From assembly GCA_023846275.1 (NCBI GenBank), contig CM043874.1, positions 23,905,630 to 23,969,629 on the forward strand: a stretch of DNA of 64,000 nucleotides, in the 5' to 3' direction. The notes beneath the pieces were generated by a model that saw nothing but the letters and a program-made list of their open reading frames with translations, searched no databases and was not told the DNA's origin. Within the stretch, counting starts at the first letter, position 1. The number at the start of each line of letters is the position of its first letter. Positions 40,619 to 54,200 of this stretch are shown piece after piece. Origin of the DNA: Vanilla planifolia. Lineage: Eukaryota > Streptophyta > Magnoliopsida > Asparagales > Orchidaceae. A program made the position numbers and the translations under genes.

Positions 40619-40979
40619 TCACTCGCTGCTGTTGATGGGCAGAAAAGGAGGTCTTTCGCCAAATTTGAGCAGATGGACAACTTCGTAAGCTGGCTGCAAT
40701 GGCTGAATCTTCTGAACATTTAGATAAGCTTCACAGGCAAAGCACCAAACTGATAAATCACTGCCAAAAGTTAAAAAATCCACTCACAACATTCTTACAA
40801 TTTTAGTACATCAAACTACTCATTTAAGACAAGGGAAAAAAACTTGATGGCAACTTAAACTGAGAACTAAACAATGGCCAGTCTTCTGATGATGATCGAG
40901 CATGTGTTTATTAATGAAGCGGCTGCACAGCACATCTTTACAGCTTAGGCACAACCAGTTCTCAGCAGAGTGCTGGCAT
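40619..40979 (-). pseudogene. UBP-type zinc-finger gene relic, unit 3
   Basis: Equivalent of 16282-16642, with the same exon-like segments and the same damaged donor. No additional stop was seen. Confidence 0.65.
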
Positions 40980-41067
40980 CTGAAATTGTGTTTCCATTTC
41001 AAGCAGAGTTTGTAAACAAACCAAAAGATACGTGAATGTTAAGATGCACATAAAGGATTGCCGTGCA

Positions 41068-44000
41068 GGATTAACTAATGTATCAGTTTGCTCCATACAA
41101 TGGCTACTGTTAAGGCTTGGCATGCGTTATTAGAATTAACCATGGCCTAAAAAAGTGAAGCATAAGTGAACGTTAAGTAAACTATCTATGAAGCATATCA
41201 TGCTCCCCAAAAAAATTCAAAAATAAAAAAATAAAAAACTATAAAGCATATCAACTACTTTTTTGCTTTAGAGGCAAATCCTGCAACAGCGTAAGCCATC
41301 ATTCTGTCAAAGCCAAGCAAGCTGTTTTTGTTTTTACAGTTTCAAGAGTTATTCTCAATGATCAGAAAAATCAATTATATAATATTATGGGTTAATGAAA
41401 ATAAACAAATTGAGCAAAAGAATGTGCTTGAGATATATGCTTTTGCTATGCTGCACAAACACTTACCAAGATTTGTTAACGGTTTGTTCCCTCTTCGAAA
41501 TATCGGTAATGGAAAAATGTACATGTATTGAAGCAAGTTATTTGAGTGCTCAATATTTCTCTTGCTCTAATATACCATCCTTCCCAATGCATTAACAACT
41601 CTTTCCTAATATTTAAGCATACAAAATTCTCTCTAATAATCTATTTACATTCTTTTGGGATTCACCTCTTCCCCTAATCATAGGGGAAACAATTAACTCA
41701 CATCACGTAGTACAAGTAATAATTAATCAATATTTAACAAATTTAAATCATCTTAACTAATTGTCATTAATTTTATCCCTAGTTGGTCTAATACCTATCT
41801 TCTTTTAAATATGCTCAATTCTAATTATATCTGTTTGATTTTAACTACTCTTTCATTGTGATATTCCAAATGTTGACATTAAAGAAGATCCTTGACATAT
41901 GTACATGTGCTAATTCCATATGCATATGTAGGAATGTTTCTTGTTAAATTTGCAGTCTATAGAAGAGTGCAAAAAGGCAAAAGCAATACAATACTACAAC
42001 TGACAATATAAGAACCATTAAAGGGACAAAATCCATGGCCATAAACAAAAAGTAAAGGTTTCCACTATCTTTTTAAATTACATGGCTTGTTAAAATATAT
42101 CCTTTTGGCTGAGGACAAGATAATTAAAAAGAAAAAGAAATTCAACCAATCTAAGCTACCAACCAAAAAACTAGAGAACCATAGCAAACCAAGAGAATAT
42201 GTGCAATAAGTAAAAAAATGCATCCAAGAATGTCCAAAGAATATCGTACATATTGTATAGTCTTTCAAATGAAAATTTGTTTTTATAAAGATGAAGGAGA
42301 ATAATAAGTCTTGTCAAGCAAATTGGCAAATAAGTTCGATAGGTCTACTGTTAAAATAAGCTCATGGGAACAAATCAACAAGACATCTATCAATATTAAA
42401 TAAGCATTTAATTGTTCTACCAAAGCCAAAAAAGTTGTTTTTGTTATTATAGTTTCAAGAGTTATTCTCAATGATCAGAAAAATCACTTATATAATATTA
42501 TTGGATAGTGAAAATAAACAAATTAAGCAATAGAAGCTGCTTCAGAATTATGTTTTTGCTATGCTGTACAAACACTTCTTAAGATTTGTTAATGGTTTGT
42601 TTCCTCTTCAAAATATCTGCAATGGAATAATGTACATGTATTGAAACAAGTTATTTGAGTGTTTAATATTTTTTTTGCTTTAAAATACCATCCTTCTCAA
42701 TGCATTAACGACTCTTAATATTTAAATATACAAAATCTTCTCTAATAGCCTATTTACATTATTTTGGGTTCACCTCTTCCTTTAATCATAGGGAAAACAA
42801 TTAATTTACATCTTCTTGTAGTATTAATTAGCCAATGTTCAACAAATTTAAACCATCTAAATCACTTGTTGCTAAGTTTATCTCTAGTTGGTATTATACC
42901 TACCTTCTCTTAAATAAGCTCAATTCTAAATATATCCTCTTGATTATAACCACTATACTGTTATGACATTCCAAATGTTGACATTAAAAAAAATCATTTA
43001 CATATTTGCATTTGTTAATTCCATATAATCATATAGGAATGTTCCATGTTAAATTTGCAACCTATGAAAGAGAAGGTAAAAAAGTAAGAGTAACAAAACA
43101 ATACAACCACAATTGATAATATGGAGAACCATTTAAGGGACAAAACTAATCGCCACAAATAAAAAAAATAGTTTTTACTATTTCTTTATATCACATGGGG
43201 CCACTTGTTAAAATATATCATGTTAGCTAAGGACAAGATAATTAAAGAGATAAAGAAATCGAACAAATCTTAGTAGAGTTACCAACCAAAAAAATAGAGA
43301 ACCATAACAAACAAAGTGCATATTTATAATAAGGAAAAAAATGCCTCCAAGAATGTCTAAAGTATATCATGCATTCTATATAATTTTTCAATTAGAAATG
43401 AACTTTTATAAAGATAAAGAAGAATGATGTGTCTTGTCATACAAGCTAGCAAATAAGTTTGACAGGCATTATGTTAAAAAATAGGCCCATAAGACACGAA
43501 TCAACAAGACATCTTTCAGTACTAAATGAGTATTTAATCATTTGGATCCAAATACAAGAACAATCAAACAATAAAAACGAACAAGGCTCCTAATACATTA
43601 GTTAAGCTGTGGAGGATTAACTAATGCATCAGTTTGCTCCATACACTGGCTAATGTTAAGACATTTAAAAAACATTACAAGGAAAGGCTTGGCATGCGTT
43701 ATATGAATTAAACATGGCCTAAAAAGTTGAAGCATAAAGAAAAGAGAACATTAAGTAAACCATCTATGAAGCATATCATTCTCCCAAAAAAAATTATAAA
43801 GCATATCAACTTCATTTATGCTTTAGAGGCAAATCCTACAATAGTGTAAACCATCATTTTGTCAAAGCCAAGCAAGATGTTTTTGTTTTTACAATTTCAA
43901 GAAGTTATTCTCACTAATCAAAAAAATCAATTATATAATATTATTGGATGGTGAAAATAAACAAATTAAGAAATAGAAGCTTCTTGAGATACATGCTTTT

Positions 44001-45980
44001 GGTATGCTGTACAAGCACTACTTAAGGTTTGTTTACAACTTGTTCCCTCTTAAAAATATCAGCAATGGAATAATAAGTTATTTGAGTGCTCAATATTTCT
44101 CTTGCTTTAAAATACCATCCTACTCAATTCATTAACAAGTCTTTCTTAACATTTAAGCATACAAAATCCTCTCTAATAGTCTATTTAGGTTCTTTTGGGG
44201 TTCACCTCTTCCTCTAATCATAAGGGAAACAATCAACTTGCATCTCCTAGTAGAAGTATTAATTAGCCGATGTTAAACAATTTAAACTATCTTAATCAGT
44301 TGTCACTAAGCTTATTCCTTGTTGGTCTTATACCTACCTTCTTTTAAATAAGCTCAATTCTAATTATATTTTCTTGATTTTAACCTCTCTACCATTGTGA
44401 CATTCCAAATGTTGACATTAAAGAAGATCCTTGACATATGTATATGTGCTAATTCCATGTACATATGTAAAAATATTTCTTGTTAAATTTACAAACTATA
44501 GAAGAGGGTGAAAAAGAAAGAGTAATACAATTCAACTACAACCGATAATATAAGAACCATTAAACGGACAAAATCCATGGCCACAAACAAGAAGTAAAAG
44601 TTTTTCACGATCTTTTTAAATTACATGGCTTGTTAAAATATATCCTTTTGGCTAAGGACAAGATAATTAAAAAAAAAAGAAATTTAACAAATTTGAGTAG
44701 AGCTATTAATAAAGAAATTAGAGAACCATAGAAAATCAAGTAGCATATATGCAATAAGTGAAAAAGTGCATCCAAGAATGCCCAAAGAATATTGTGCATT
44801 CTGTATAGTTTTTCAAATCAAATTTGATTTTTATAAAGATAAAGGACAATGATTAGTCTTCTCAAATAAGTTGGCAAATAAGTTTGATAGGTATGATGTT
44901 AAAATAAGCTCATGGGAACAAATCAACAAGACATGTATCAATATTAAATAAGTATTTAATCATTCTACCAATGCCAAAAAAGCTGTTTTTGTTTTTACAG
45001 TTTCAAGAGTTATTCTCAATGATAAAAAAATCACTTATATAATATTATTTGATAATGAGAATAAACAAATTAAACAATAGAAGGTACTTGAGAAATATGC
45101 TTTTGCTATGCTGCACAAACACTTCTCAAGATTTGTTAATGGTTTATTTCCTCTTCAAAATATCTGTAATGGAATAATGTACATGTATTGAAACAAGTTA
45201 TTTGAGTGCTCAATATTTCTTTTACTTTAAAATACCATCCTTCTCAATGCATTAACAACTCTTAATATTTAAATATACAAAATCCTCTTTAATAGCCTAT
45301 TTACATTATTTTGGGTTCACCTCTTCCTCTAATCATAAGGGTAACAATTAATTCACATCTCTTAGTATAATTAATTAGCCAATGTTCAACAAATTTAAAC
45401 CATCTAAATCAGTTTTTGCTAAGTTTATCCCCAGTGGTCTTATACCTACCTTCCTTAAGTAATTTCAATTCTAAAAATATTTTTTTGATTATAAGCACTC
45501 TATTATTATGACATTCCAAATGTTGTCATTAAAAAAAATCTTTTACATATGTACATGTGCTAATTCTATATAAACATATAGGAATGTTTCATGATAAATT
45601 TGCAAACTATGAAAGACAGGATAAAAGTGCAAGAGTAACGAAACAATACAATCAGAACTGATAATATGGAGAACCATTGAGGGGACAAAACTTGTGGCCA
45701 CAAATAAAAAAAATAGTTTTCACTATCTCTTTAAATTACATGGGGTCACATGTTAAAATATTTCATGTTAGCTAAGGACAAGATAATTAAAGAGATTAAG
45801 AAATTGAACAAATCTTAGTAGAGAACCATAGCAAACCAAGTGCATATCTACAATAAGAAAAAAAGTGCATCCAAGAATGCCCAAAGTATATCATGCATTC
45901 TATATAATTTTTCAAATGGAAATTAACTTTTATAAAGATAAAGAAGAATGATGAGTCTTGTCATGCAAGTTAGCAAATAA
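41068..45980. repeat. Nested 2.55-kb duplication, unit 3
   Basis: Repeats at 41068-43613 and 43614-45980, equivalent to 16731-21643, with all four monomers present. Confidence 0.85.
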
Positions 45981-48900
45981 TTTTTTACTTTTGTAAAAGT
46001 ATATGTTAATAGGTGGTGTTTATAATAAATAAACATGTATAAATAGCATCAAAATTTAAAATAAAATTATATAATTTGATTATTTGAGTTATCCTCTTTT
46101 TGTACTTAGTGGTTTGAGTGTTGGTGAAGCTTGGTGGCTTTTTTTTCATAATGCAACTCTGTTACAATTACATTTGATGAGTGTTACCCTTCTTCCTTTC
46201 ATCTTTCTTAACTCATTTATCATCATTGATAATCATATTGAACATTGAATGATATATGATAGTTTATGTTAGGTTTACAATATTATAATTTAATTTATTG
46301 TGATAAATTTTAACTTTGGATGGAATTTAGATCATGTGACTATTTAAACATATTATAGCTTGTGTGAACATGTTTCTATACATGTTATAAGTTTCTTTGA
46401 TATCATATATATACTAGTATGGTTTTATTGATTACTTAACTTGGGTTGAAGCCATCTTTGAATCAACTAGGTGACTAGTTGAGATGAAGACATGGTTCAT
46501 TTTAGATATTTTATAAGCATTATGATCAAATTGAGAGATCATGCTCTTAGTTTAAATGTCAATCTTAGGAAGTAAAATGTGGTTAGCCAAGTACTTTGAC
46601 TGATGCATAGCTCCAATTACATTGAAGAGAAAACAATGCTACAAAAAGTCAAGTATGACAATCATCATCCCATTCATTTTTTACATCACAAGATTACTTA
46701 TCCTATACCTTTATTTCTATGGTTTCCTTTGACCTTAGCTTGGTTTACATTCCAAACATAAATGTTCTCACATTCAAATCCTATGTTTATAAATCTCTAT
46801 TCTAGCATTCAATTTAAAAAGTCTAAGTTTATTAAAATCTTAACTTGTCTTAGTCTTAACTTAAAGCTAATTGTATTTAAGAGTTAACCTTAAATTCTCC
46901 AAACTTAAACCTCTCAAGCAACTCTATAAGAAATCTAAGAGCTTTTCTTGTCCTAAATGCCATCTAAGATCATTTATAAGGGCTCTTCATGTTTCTAAAG
47001 TCCTTGGTCAAGCCTTTCAACTCAACCTCAATGCTTAATCTGAGAAAACAAGCAACTTTTGGCTACAAAAGATTACCATTGGAATTGGCTTAACTGTATT
47101 TCTGACCTATGTCCAAGGGTTAACACATGAATTTTCACATATATACTAATCGTTAAGTCCTAAGATTCTTCCTAAAGCTACCACATATTTCCAAGTATAA
47201 TTAAAGTTAACTTATTACTTTACTTAAACTTAATCTCATCATCTACTACGATCCATCCTCTTATCTTAGCACGTAAAATTTAATTGTCACACTTTTCTAA
47301 CCCCTTATCCTTAAAAATTATGAGTTGCCTAAATCATTCCTCTTCCAAGCTCTAGTCATGCATAACAAGATCATCATATTTAAACTAAAATGAAGTATAG
47401 TCAAGGAAATCTTCTACTCTAATTATTCATGGGTATGATATCAATAATCTTTCATAGATAACACAAAACAATTATGATCATACCACCAAGATATATTTAA
47501 TATATTTTCATTCTTAAAAATGTGTAACTCCAACCCTTCTTATTAGTGCAAACTATGATATTAGACAACTGGGTCTTCTTCCAAGGCTTAATACTAAGCC
47601 TCAATCATTTCTAATTAATTCAATAAAGAGATGCCTTTTAAGATAAACCAATCTAGGTTTTTATCACAAGGTCACAACTTTGGCTAACATCCTAACTAAT
47701 ACATCACCTTAACCTAATTAGCCAAACTCTATACCCCTTATCCAAATTGGCTAATGAGATTTACGTTCCTGTCTTAACAATCACAACCAATCATATTTAG
47801 GATATACTTTTTTAACTTGATGATAGAATGAGTATAAATGATAAGTATCTTATTTTTTTTAATTTTATTTGTTATTAATAATAATAATAATAATATTATT
47901 ATTATATGCTTTTTGTAATAAGTTTATGAAAGAAGATTTTTACAATACCATCAAAGATCAAATGATTCAAAATAACGTGATCCATACTTAGTCTTGAGAT
48001 TATTTTTTTAAATATCTAATTTAAGTGAAATTTAATTTTTGTATCTTACAAAAATGATTTTAGTTAAGCTTAACATTTTAATAAAAAATATAAATATTTA
48101 AAATTAAATTCAAAATACTTCTCTTTGTAGTTTATTATTCCAACCAAGATAACATTCATGAGATTTCATATTTACTTTTATTTTTAAAATTCTCTCATGA
48201 ATACGAGCATCTACTATCTAAAATTTAAAATTTTACTAAAATAAGTTCATTAAAAATACTTAAGATTTATTACCATCAAACAAAAGACTATGATTAAGGA
48301 TTAATAATACAATAGAATTAAATGTCTCATTAATAGAAGATCATGGGTGACCATTTGTAAGCTTAAGCTTATAGTGGTTAAGCACCATGCATTGTTAGGA
48401 GTCCTTGAGCCCTATGAGATGGTTCATGTGATTGATAAGCTCAAGTTAAAATTGTCAAATCATGTATAGAGGATTTAAGGTTGGTCGAGTGCCACTATAG
48501 ACATTGCGTGAGATCGTGGATGTTCTAGAGTGCTTTTTAGAGTGTCACTGGTTGATGAGAACTCTTATAGCCTTATAAGATGGTCCATATGATTGGTAGA
48601 ACTTAGGTTATGGATTGCCATATCATAAGATGAGATAGAAGTATTAGACTTGCATTGAGTATCTTAAGGGCTTTGGAGAGTGTCAGATTATTGTTACTAT
48701 ACACCTTATGGGATTGATTATGATTTTGTTAATACTTGTTAGGCCCATATGGATATGTGAAGGCTAGTGATATGGTTTTATAAATTGACTTAGCTTTGTA
48801 CGATATGTTTTTTTCTAATTTCTTTCACATGTTAATAATTACACTTTGTTATTATACTATTACATAAATGTTTTATTAGTAGAATATGAGTTTGGTTATT

Positions 48901-49927
48901 AAACATAACTCATCTTCTTTATATTATTTATAAGTATTTATTATTGCAATATTAGAGTGGTAACCAAAGCTATTATCATAATAAATCTTTTTATGTGGTA
49001 GTGTTTTGATATATTCTAATCATAGCTTTAATCATCGTTAATATTAATATGTATTTATTAGACTTACATTATATGTATTATCTATATTAGATATGGACTA
49101 TACTAAATTCTTATTTTGATAATTTATATGATTATTTATGATATTATATTATATAGATATGATTATTTATAAATATAGATCGTTTTGATACAACACATAT
49201 TTTGGTGTACTAGATAGATTACTTAACTTGAGATGAATCAATTCTTGGCTAAACTAAAGTCTTAATTACAATAGCAATATGGTTGATTTTTTGGTGGCAC
49301 ATCGTGCGCTTGTTGATCAAAGTTAGTTATTGTGGTTCCCAATTTGAATGTTAAGTCTAAGAAATAAAAAATGATAAACAAAATGCATTGATTAATGTAT
49401 AGATATAATTGTATCATAAGAAAAAATAATATTGCACAATAGAGATGTAGCATATTCACTCTTTGATTCAATAGGAAATCTATATTTGCCTTTAGTGTTG
49501 AATTATTATGATTGGACTTATTCAAGTATCTACTTTGGATTCTCTCCAACATGTCAACCGAAAAAAAAAATTAGAAGAACACCTACGGGGCTCTAAGTTC
49601 ACCCAAGTGGCTTCCACGTTCCCGATGCTTAGACATTTGTCTTATTTGATTCAAAAACCTCATCAATTATTTGTTACTATTAATATCACCTTTTTAAGAT
49701 TTCTTATACCGAAGGATTTTCTTTGGCCAAAAATCTTATAAAATATAATTTTAACTAAATTTCAGAACTAGAAGACATTTCCAAAGCTAAAAGTTAAAAA
49801 GGGATAAAGAGCTTCTACCTTCATCGCACAAACGAGACTTGTTCTTCCATCCTTCCTTGGTATACTAATCCACATCAATGTCCAGCCAGCTGGCTGACCC
49901 CACCTCGGCCGACCGTGCTACGCCGCC

Positions 49928-49935
49928 TTATATAG
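49928..49935 (+). promoter_or_regulatory. TATA box of broken peroxidase copy 4
   Basis: The promoter is unchanged, including the palindrome at 49883-49896. Transcription could still start and would run into the retrotransposon in antisense orientation to it. Confidence 0.65.
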
Positions 49936-50123
49936 AACACGCACCCAACTTTTAGGCCTCTGCAACTGAGAGCGCCATTTTGAGTAGTTCACGAATAGTT
50001 CATATTTATAGATCAAATACAGATACATAAAGAGAGAAAAGTAGGGTTCAATATGGTCAGAGTTTTGATGCAGTTCGTCCTTGCCTTGAGTCTTCTGAGC
50101 ATCTTCTTCTTCCGGCCGACCTC

Positions 50124-50128
50124 CGCCC
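50124..50128 (+). repeat. Target-site duplication, left copy
   Basis: 'cgccc' directly before the left LTR. Uninterrupted peroxidase copies have this pentamer once. Its second copy is at 54852-54856. Confidence 0.95.
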
Positions 50129-50478
50129 TGATGGAAATAAAAGGGAAGGGAGAAATTGGGAAATTGCAAAGAAAGACTTAAGGAAGAAGAAGAGAATAGC
50201 TAAGAAACTTTTATTCATCAAAATTGTATAATAACAAAACAACACTTACATCTATTTATAGCAAAAAAACATATCTAATCTCCCAAATCTTTTCTCATAA
50301 TTCAAAAGTTTGTTTCTAATCCCTAAAAATCTTCAAGATACTTAAAATCCCTAAAAATCCTCAAAATACTTAAAAGATACTAACCATGTTTAAAAAGTAC
50401 TAACAACTCCTTAAAAAATGCTAATAAGCACTTAAAAAGTGCTAACCAAACATTTAAAAAACTTAAAGTTTGCTAACA
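50129..50478 (-). repeat. 3' LTR of the copia element
   Basis: 350 bp, beginning 'tgatggaaataaaagg' and ending 'gtttgctaaca' on the + strand. Because the element is on the - strand, this is the downstream LTR. One difference from the other LTR: A at 50357. It contains short A/T repeats around 'tacttaaaa'. Confidence 0.96.
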
Positions 50479-50490
50479 TTACTCCCTCTC
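50479..50490 (-). promoter_or_regulatory. Polypurine tract
   Basis: Directly inside the 3' LTR; read on the - strand it is 'gagagggagtaa'. It is the expected primer for plus-strand DNA synthesis. The stop codon of the polyprotein overlaps its edge. Confidence 0.8.
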
Positions 50491-51298
50491 AAACTTGAAG
50501 TATCTTCAACCCTAATTGATCTCGTAATTCTTCAAACTTCTTCACTCCAAGCGATTTAGTGAAAATATCAGCTACTTGTTCTTCAGTATTGCAATGTACC
50601 AATCTTATAGTCTCCTTGTTGACATGATCACGAAGAAAATGATACCTTGTCTCGATATGCTTGCTTCTCCCATGTTGTACTGGATTTTTTGCTAATTTTA
50701 TGGCTGACATATTATCAATAAATATAGTTGTTGGCTCTTCTTGTTGATGTTGTAACTCCTGTAATAAATTTCGTAACCAAATTGCTTCACAAACTGTTGA
50801 TGAAGCTGCAATATACTCTGCTTCACAAGACGAAAGAGCAATGACATCTTGTTTAGTTGATCTCCACATAAATGCTGATGATCCGAAGAAGAAACAATAA
50901 CCAGTTGTACTCTTCCTTTCATCTATATCACCTCCCCAATCACTATCAGAGTAGCCACATAAATCTGTCCCACTTTGGTTAGTGAAATACAAACCATAAT
51001 CAAGTGTTCCTTTAATATATCTTAGTATTCTTTTTGCAACCATCCAATGTGTTTCCTTTGGATTTTCCATATATCGACTAATGAGTCCAACAGAATATAA
51101 AATATCAGGTCTTGTGATAGTGAGGTAACGAAGACTACCTACAAGACTTTTAAATAAAGTAGAGTCAACATCTTTTCCTTCTCCTTCTCTACTTAGTTTC
51201 ATTCTTACATCAAGTGGTGTTGCCACTGATTTACAATCTTCCATTCTAAACTTCTTTAGAAGTTCAGTAGCGTATCTTCTTTGAGAGATTTGGATTCC
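50489..51298 (-). CDS. Copia polyprotein, RNase H part (frameshifted from the upstream part)
   Basis: Open frame carrying the end of the reverse-transcriptase region and the RNase H domain. Visible motifs are the GYSDSDWGGD segment with its acidic residues, ALSSCEAEY with the catalytic Glu, the FIDNMSA segment, and HIETRYHFLRD near the end, followed by the ADIFTKSL tail typical of plant copia elements. It stops at 50489. It is out of frame with the upstream polyprotein; the frame change occurs near 51295-51305 in a short A/T run. The earliest ATG in this frame is at 51244, but independent translation is unlikely. The domain identity is certain; function is doubtful. Confidence 0.92.
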   Translation of the reverse strand, partial: GIQISQRRYATELLKKFRMEDCKSVATPLDVRMKLSREGEGKDVDSTLFKSLVGSLRYLTITRPDILYSVGLISRYMENPKETHWMVAKRILRYIKGTLDYGLYFTNQSGTDLCGYSDSDWGGDIDERKSTTGYCFFFGSSAFMWRSTKQDVIALSSCEAEYIAASSTVCEAIWLRNLLQELQHQQEEPTTIFIDNMSAIKLAKNPVQHGRSKHIETRYHFLRDHVNKETIRLVHCNTEEQVADIFTKSLGVKKFEELRDQLGLKILQV

Positions 51299-54200
51299 AA
51301 TTTTTCATTTGCTTTACTTCCAAACCAAGGAAGTATGACATTTCACCATTATCTGTCATTTCAAATTCATACTGCATAGTTCTTTTGAATTCTTGAAACA
51401 ATTCAAAAGAATTTCCTGTATAAAGCAAATCATCTACATAAAGACAAACTATAAGAATATTATTTTGAGTTGTCTTAATGTAAAGTGCATGCTCAAATGG
51501 ACATTTTTGGAATCCTTGTTGTTGAAGATATCCATCAATCTTGGTATTCCATGCTCTTGGTGCTTGTTTCAATCCATATAAAGCCTTTTTCAAACGATAG
51601 ACTTTATGTGGATTATTCACAATTTTGTAACCTTCAGGTTGATCAATATAAACTTCTTCTTCTAAAACTCCATTCAAAAATGCCGATTTAACATCAAGTT
51701 GACATACCTTCCATCCATGATGTGCATATTTTTGTTTAAAACCTTTTGCCACAAGTCTTGCCTTGTATCGATCCACTGTTCCATCTGCTTTATGCTTGAT
51801 CTTGTAAACCCATTTAACTCCTATGGGTTTCTTTTGAGGAGGGAGTTCAACCAACTCCCATGTATTATTCTTTTCTATAGATGCTATTTCTTCATCCATA
51901 GCTTTTTGCCAATTTATATCTTGCACTGCTTCATCAAAAGAAATAGGTTCATAATCAGCAAAATAACAGAATAAGTTAGAATATTGGGACGTTTGCTCAT
52001 ATATCTCTTGTAAACTTTTCATCTTTTTGCTTGAGTCAATAGGATGTGTTTTCTTTTGCATAATAGTTGATCTTGAGGGAGAACTTGTTGGAGAATTCAA
52101 ATCATGAGTTTGTTGATTTTGAATTTCTTCTTCTTGCCCAAGCGTGATAGTTTTATCATCATTCTCTTCCGTCCACTTCCAAGTATCTTCTTCTACAAAC
52201 ACAACATCACGACTAATGAATACCTTTTTGGTTAAAGGATTGTAGAGTTTGTAGGCTTTTGACTCCTCGCTGTACCCAATGAATATGTATTTTTCACCTT
52301 TATCATCTAATTTCTTCCTTGTTGCATTAGGTACCTGTGCATATGCAATACAACCAAATATTTGAAAATGAGAAACACTTGGTGTATATCCACTCCAAGC
52401 TTCTTGTGGAGTCATATAACGCACAGCTTTAGTAGGACATCGATTCAACAGATAAGTTGAACATGCAACTGCTTCTGCCCAAAATTCTTTTGGCATATTC
52501 CTCTCTCTCATCATTGTCCTTGTCATATCAAGGATAGTACGATTTCTTCTTTCAGCTACTCCATTTTGTTGTGGAGTATAACTAGTGGTAAATTGATGTC
52601 GTATGCCTTCTTGCTTACATAATTGAATAAATTCATTTGAAGTGTATTCACCACCTCTATCAGATCTAAGGCATTGAATAAATAACCCACTCTCTTTTTC
52701 AACCTTGCATTTGAACTCTTTAAATATGGAGATAGCAGCAGATTTCTCCTTAATAAAATATGTCCACATTTTTCTACTGAAATCATCTATGAAAGTAATA
52801 AAATACTTGTTACCTCCATTTGATAATGGCACCAATGGACCACAAATATCTGTATGAATAAGCTGTAATGGCCTTTTAGCTCTCCAAGTGTTATTCTTCG
52901 AAAATGGTAGACGATGTTGCTTTCCAAGTATACAAGCTTCACATATATGGTTTGGATCATCCAATAAAGGAAGACCTTTCACCATTCCTTCTTTTGCCAA
53001 TAATTTTAAACCTCCAAAGTTAAGGTGACCATACCTTAGATGCCATTTCAAAGAATCATTTGAAAGATGCCCAAGATAACAAACTTCACTTGTTGATTTT
53101 AATTGAAGAGGAAACATGCGATTTGTCGACATCTTCACTTTGGTAATATTCCTTCCCTTTGAATCTTGCAAAAGAAGATAACCATTCTCCATATGTATAA
53201 TATATCCTTTCTCAATTAATTGCCCAAGGCTAAGGATATTACTTTTCATATCAGGAATAAAATATGCATCTGAAATAATAATTGGAAACCCATTCTCTTT
53301 GTAAAGTTTTATATTACCTTTGCCTTCAACTTTCAACTTTGATGAGTCTCCAAGACTCACACTTGCTTGCATATTTTCAATTGACTCAAATAGATGTCTT
53401 TTTCCACACATATGGTTGCTTGCTCCTGAATCAAGAAACCATACATCTTCTTTTTCGTTGCCCTCTTTTTCAGCCAATAAAGATATTGACTCTTCTTTCG
53501 ATGTTTCAACATAATTTGATTGACTATTCTTATGCCAACAATCAGAAGCATAATGACCAAATTTATGACAATTGTAACATTCAATATTTCTACCTTGTCC
53601 TCGACCTCGAGAAGAATTATTTCTTCCATGCCCGTGTTGAGTGTAAGATTGATTAAATTTCTGTTGAGATCTGTTTTGGAAACGACCTCTTCCACGTCCT
53701 CTATATGAACCTTGTCCTCTTCCTCTTGAATTTGAATTCTCTTTCTTCAATGTATTGTCTTCCTTCAAATTTAGTTTTGACTCTAATGCTTGATCAATAG
53801 GTGTAACTTCAGCTTTTTTCTTTAGTCTTTGCTCATGCACTTGTAAAGAACCCATTAGCTCTTCAATAGATAAACTACATATATCTTTAGATTCTTCAAT
53901 TGCGGTTACCACATGCTCAAACATAGGAGTTAAAGAACGAAGTACCTTTTCAATGACACGTACGTCGTCAATTTGTTCTCCATTTCTCTTCATCAAATTC
54001 ACAATAGCAATCAATCGTGAGATATAATCTGAGATAGTCTCATTTTCATTCATCTTTGCTTGCTCAAAATCACCCCTAAGGATTTGAAGCCGTACACGCT
54101 TCACCCGTTCAACACCTTTGAAGATTGTGTTGAGTTTACTCCAAACCTCTTTGCTTGTAGTCGCTTCTACAACTTTCTCAAAAGTGACTTCATCAAGTCC

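Larger units (their letters stand above)
33789..45980. repeat. Tandem array unit 3
   Basis: 12192 bases, the length that also describes unit 4 without its retrotransposon. It shares the loss of the 4.46-kb block (junction about 35538). Private substitutions include 34629 and 35652. The leader 33789-37690 has no recognised gene. Peroxidase, spacer, zinc-finger relic and nested repeats follow in the standard order. Confidence 0.95.

Noticed and set aside
53282..53708. Frames of 60-124 codons on the + strand within the retrotransposon
   Set aside because: They are antisense to gag-pol, whose frame carries the zinc knuckle and protease motifs. They are shadows.
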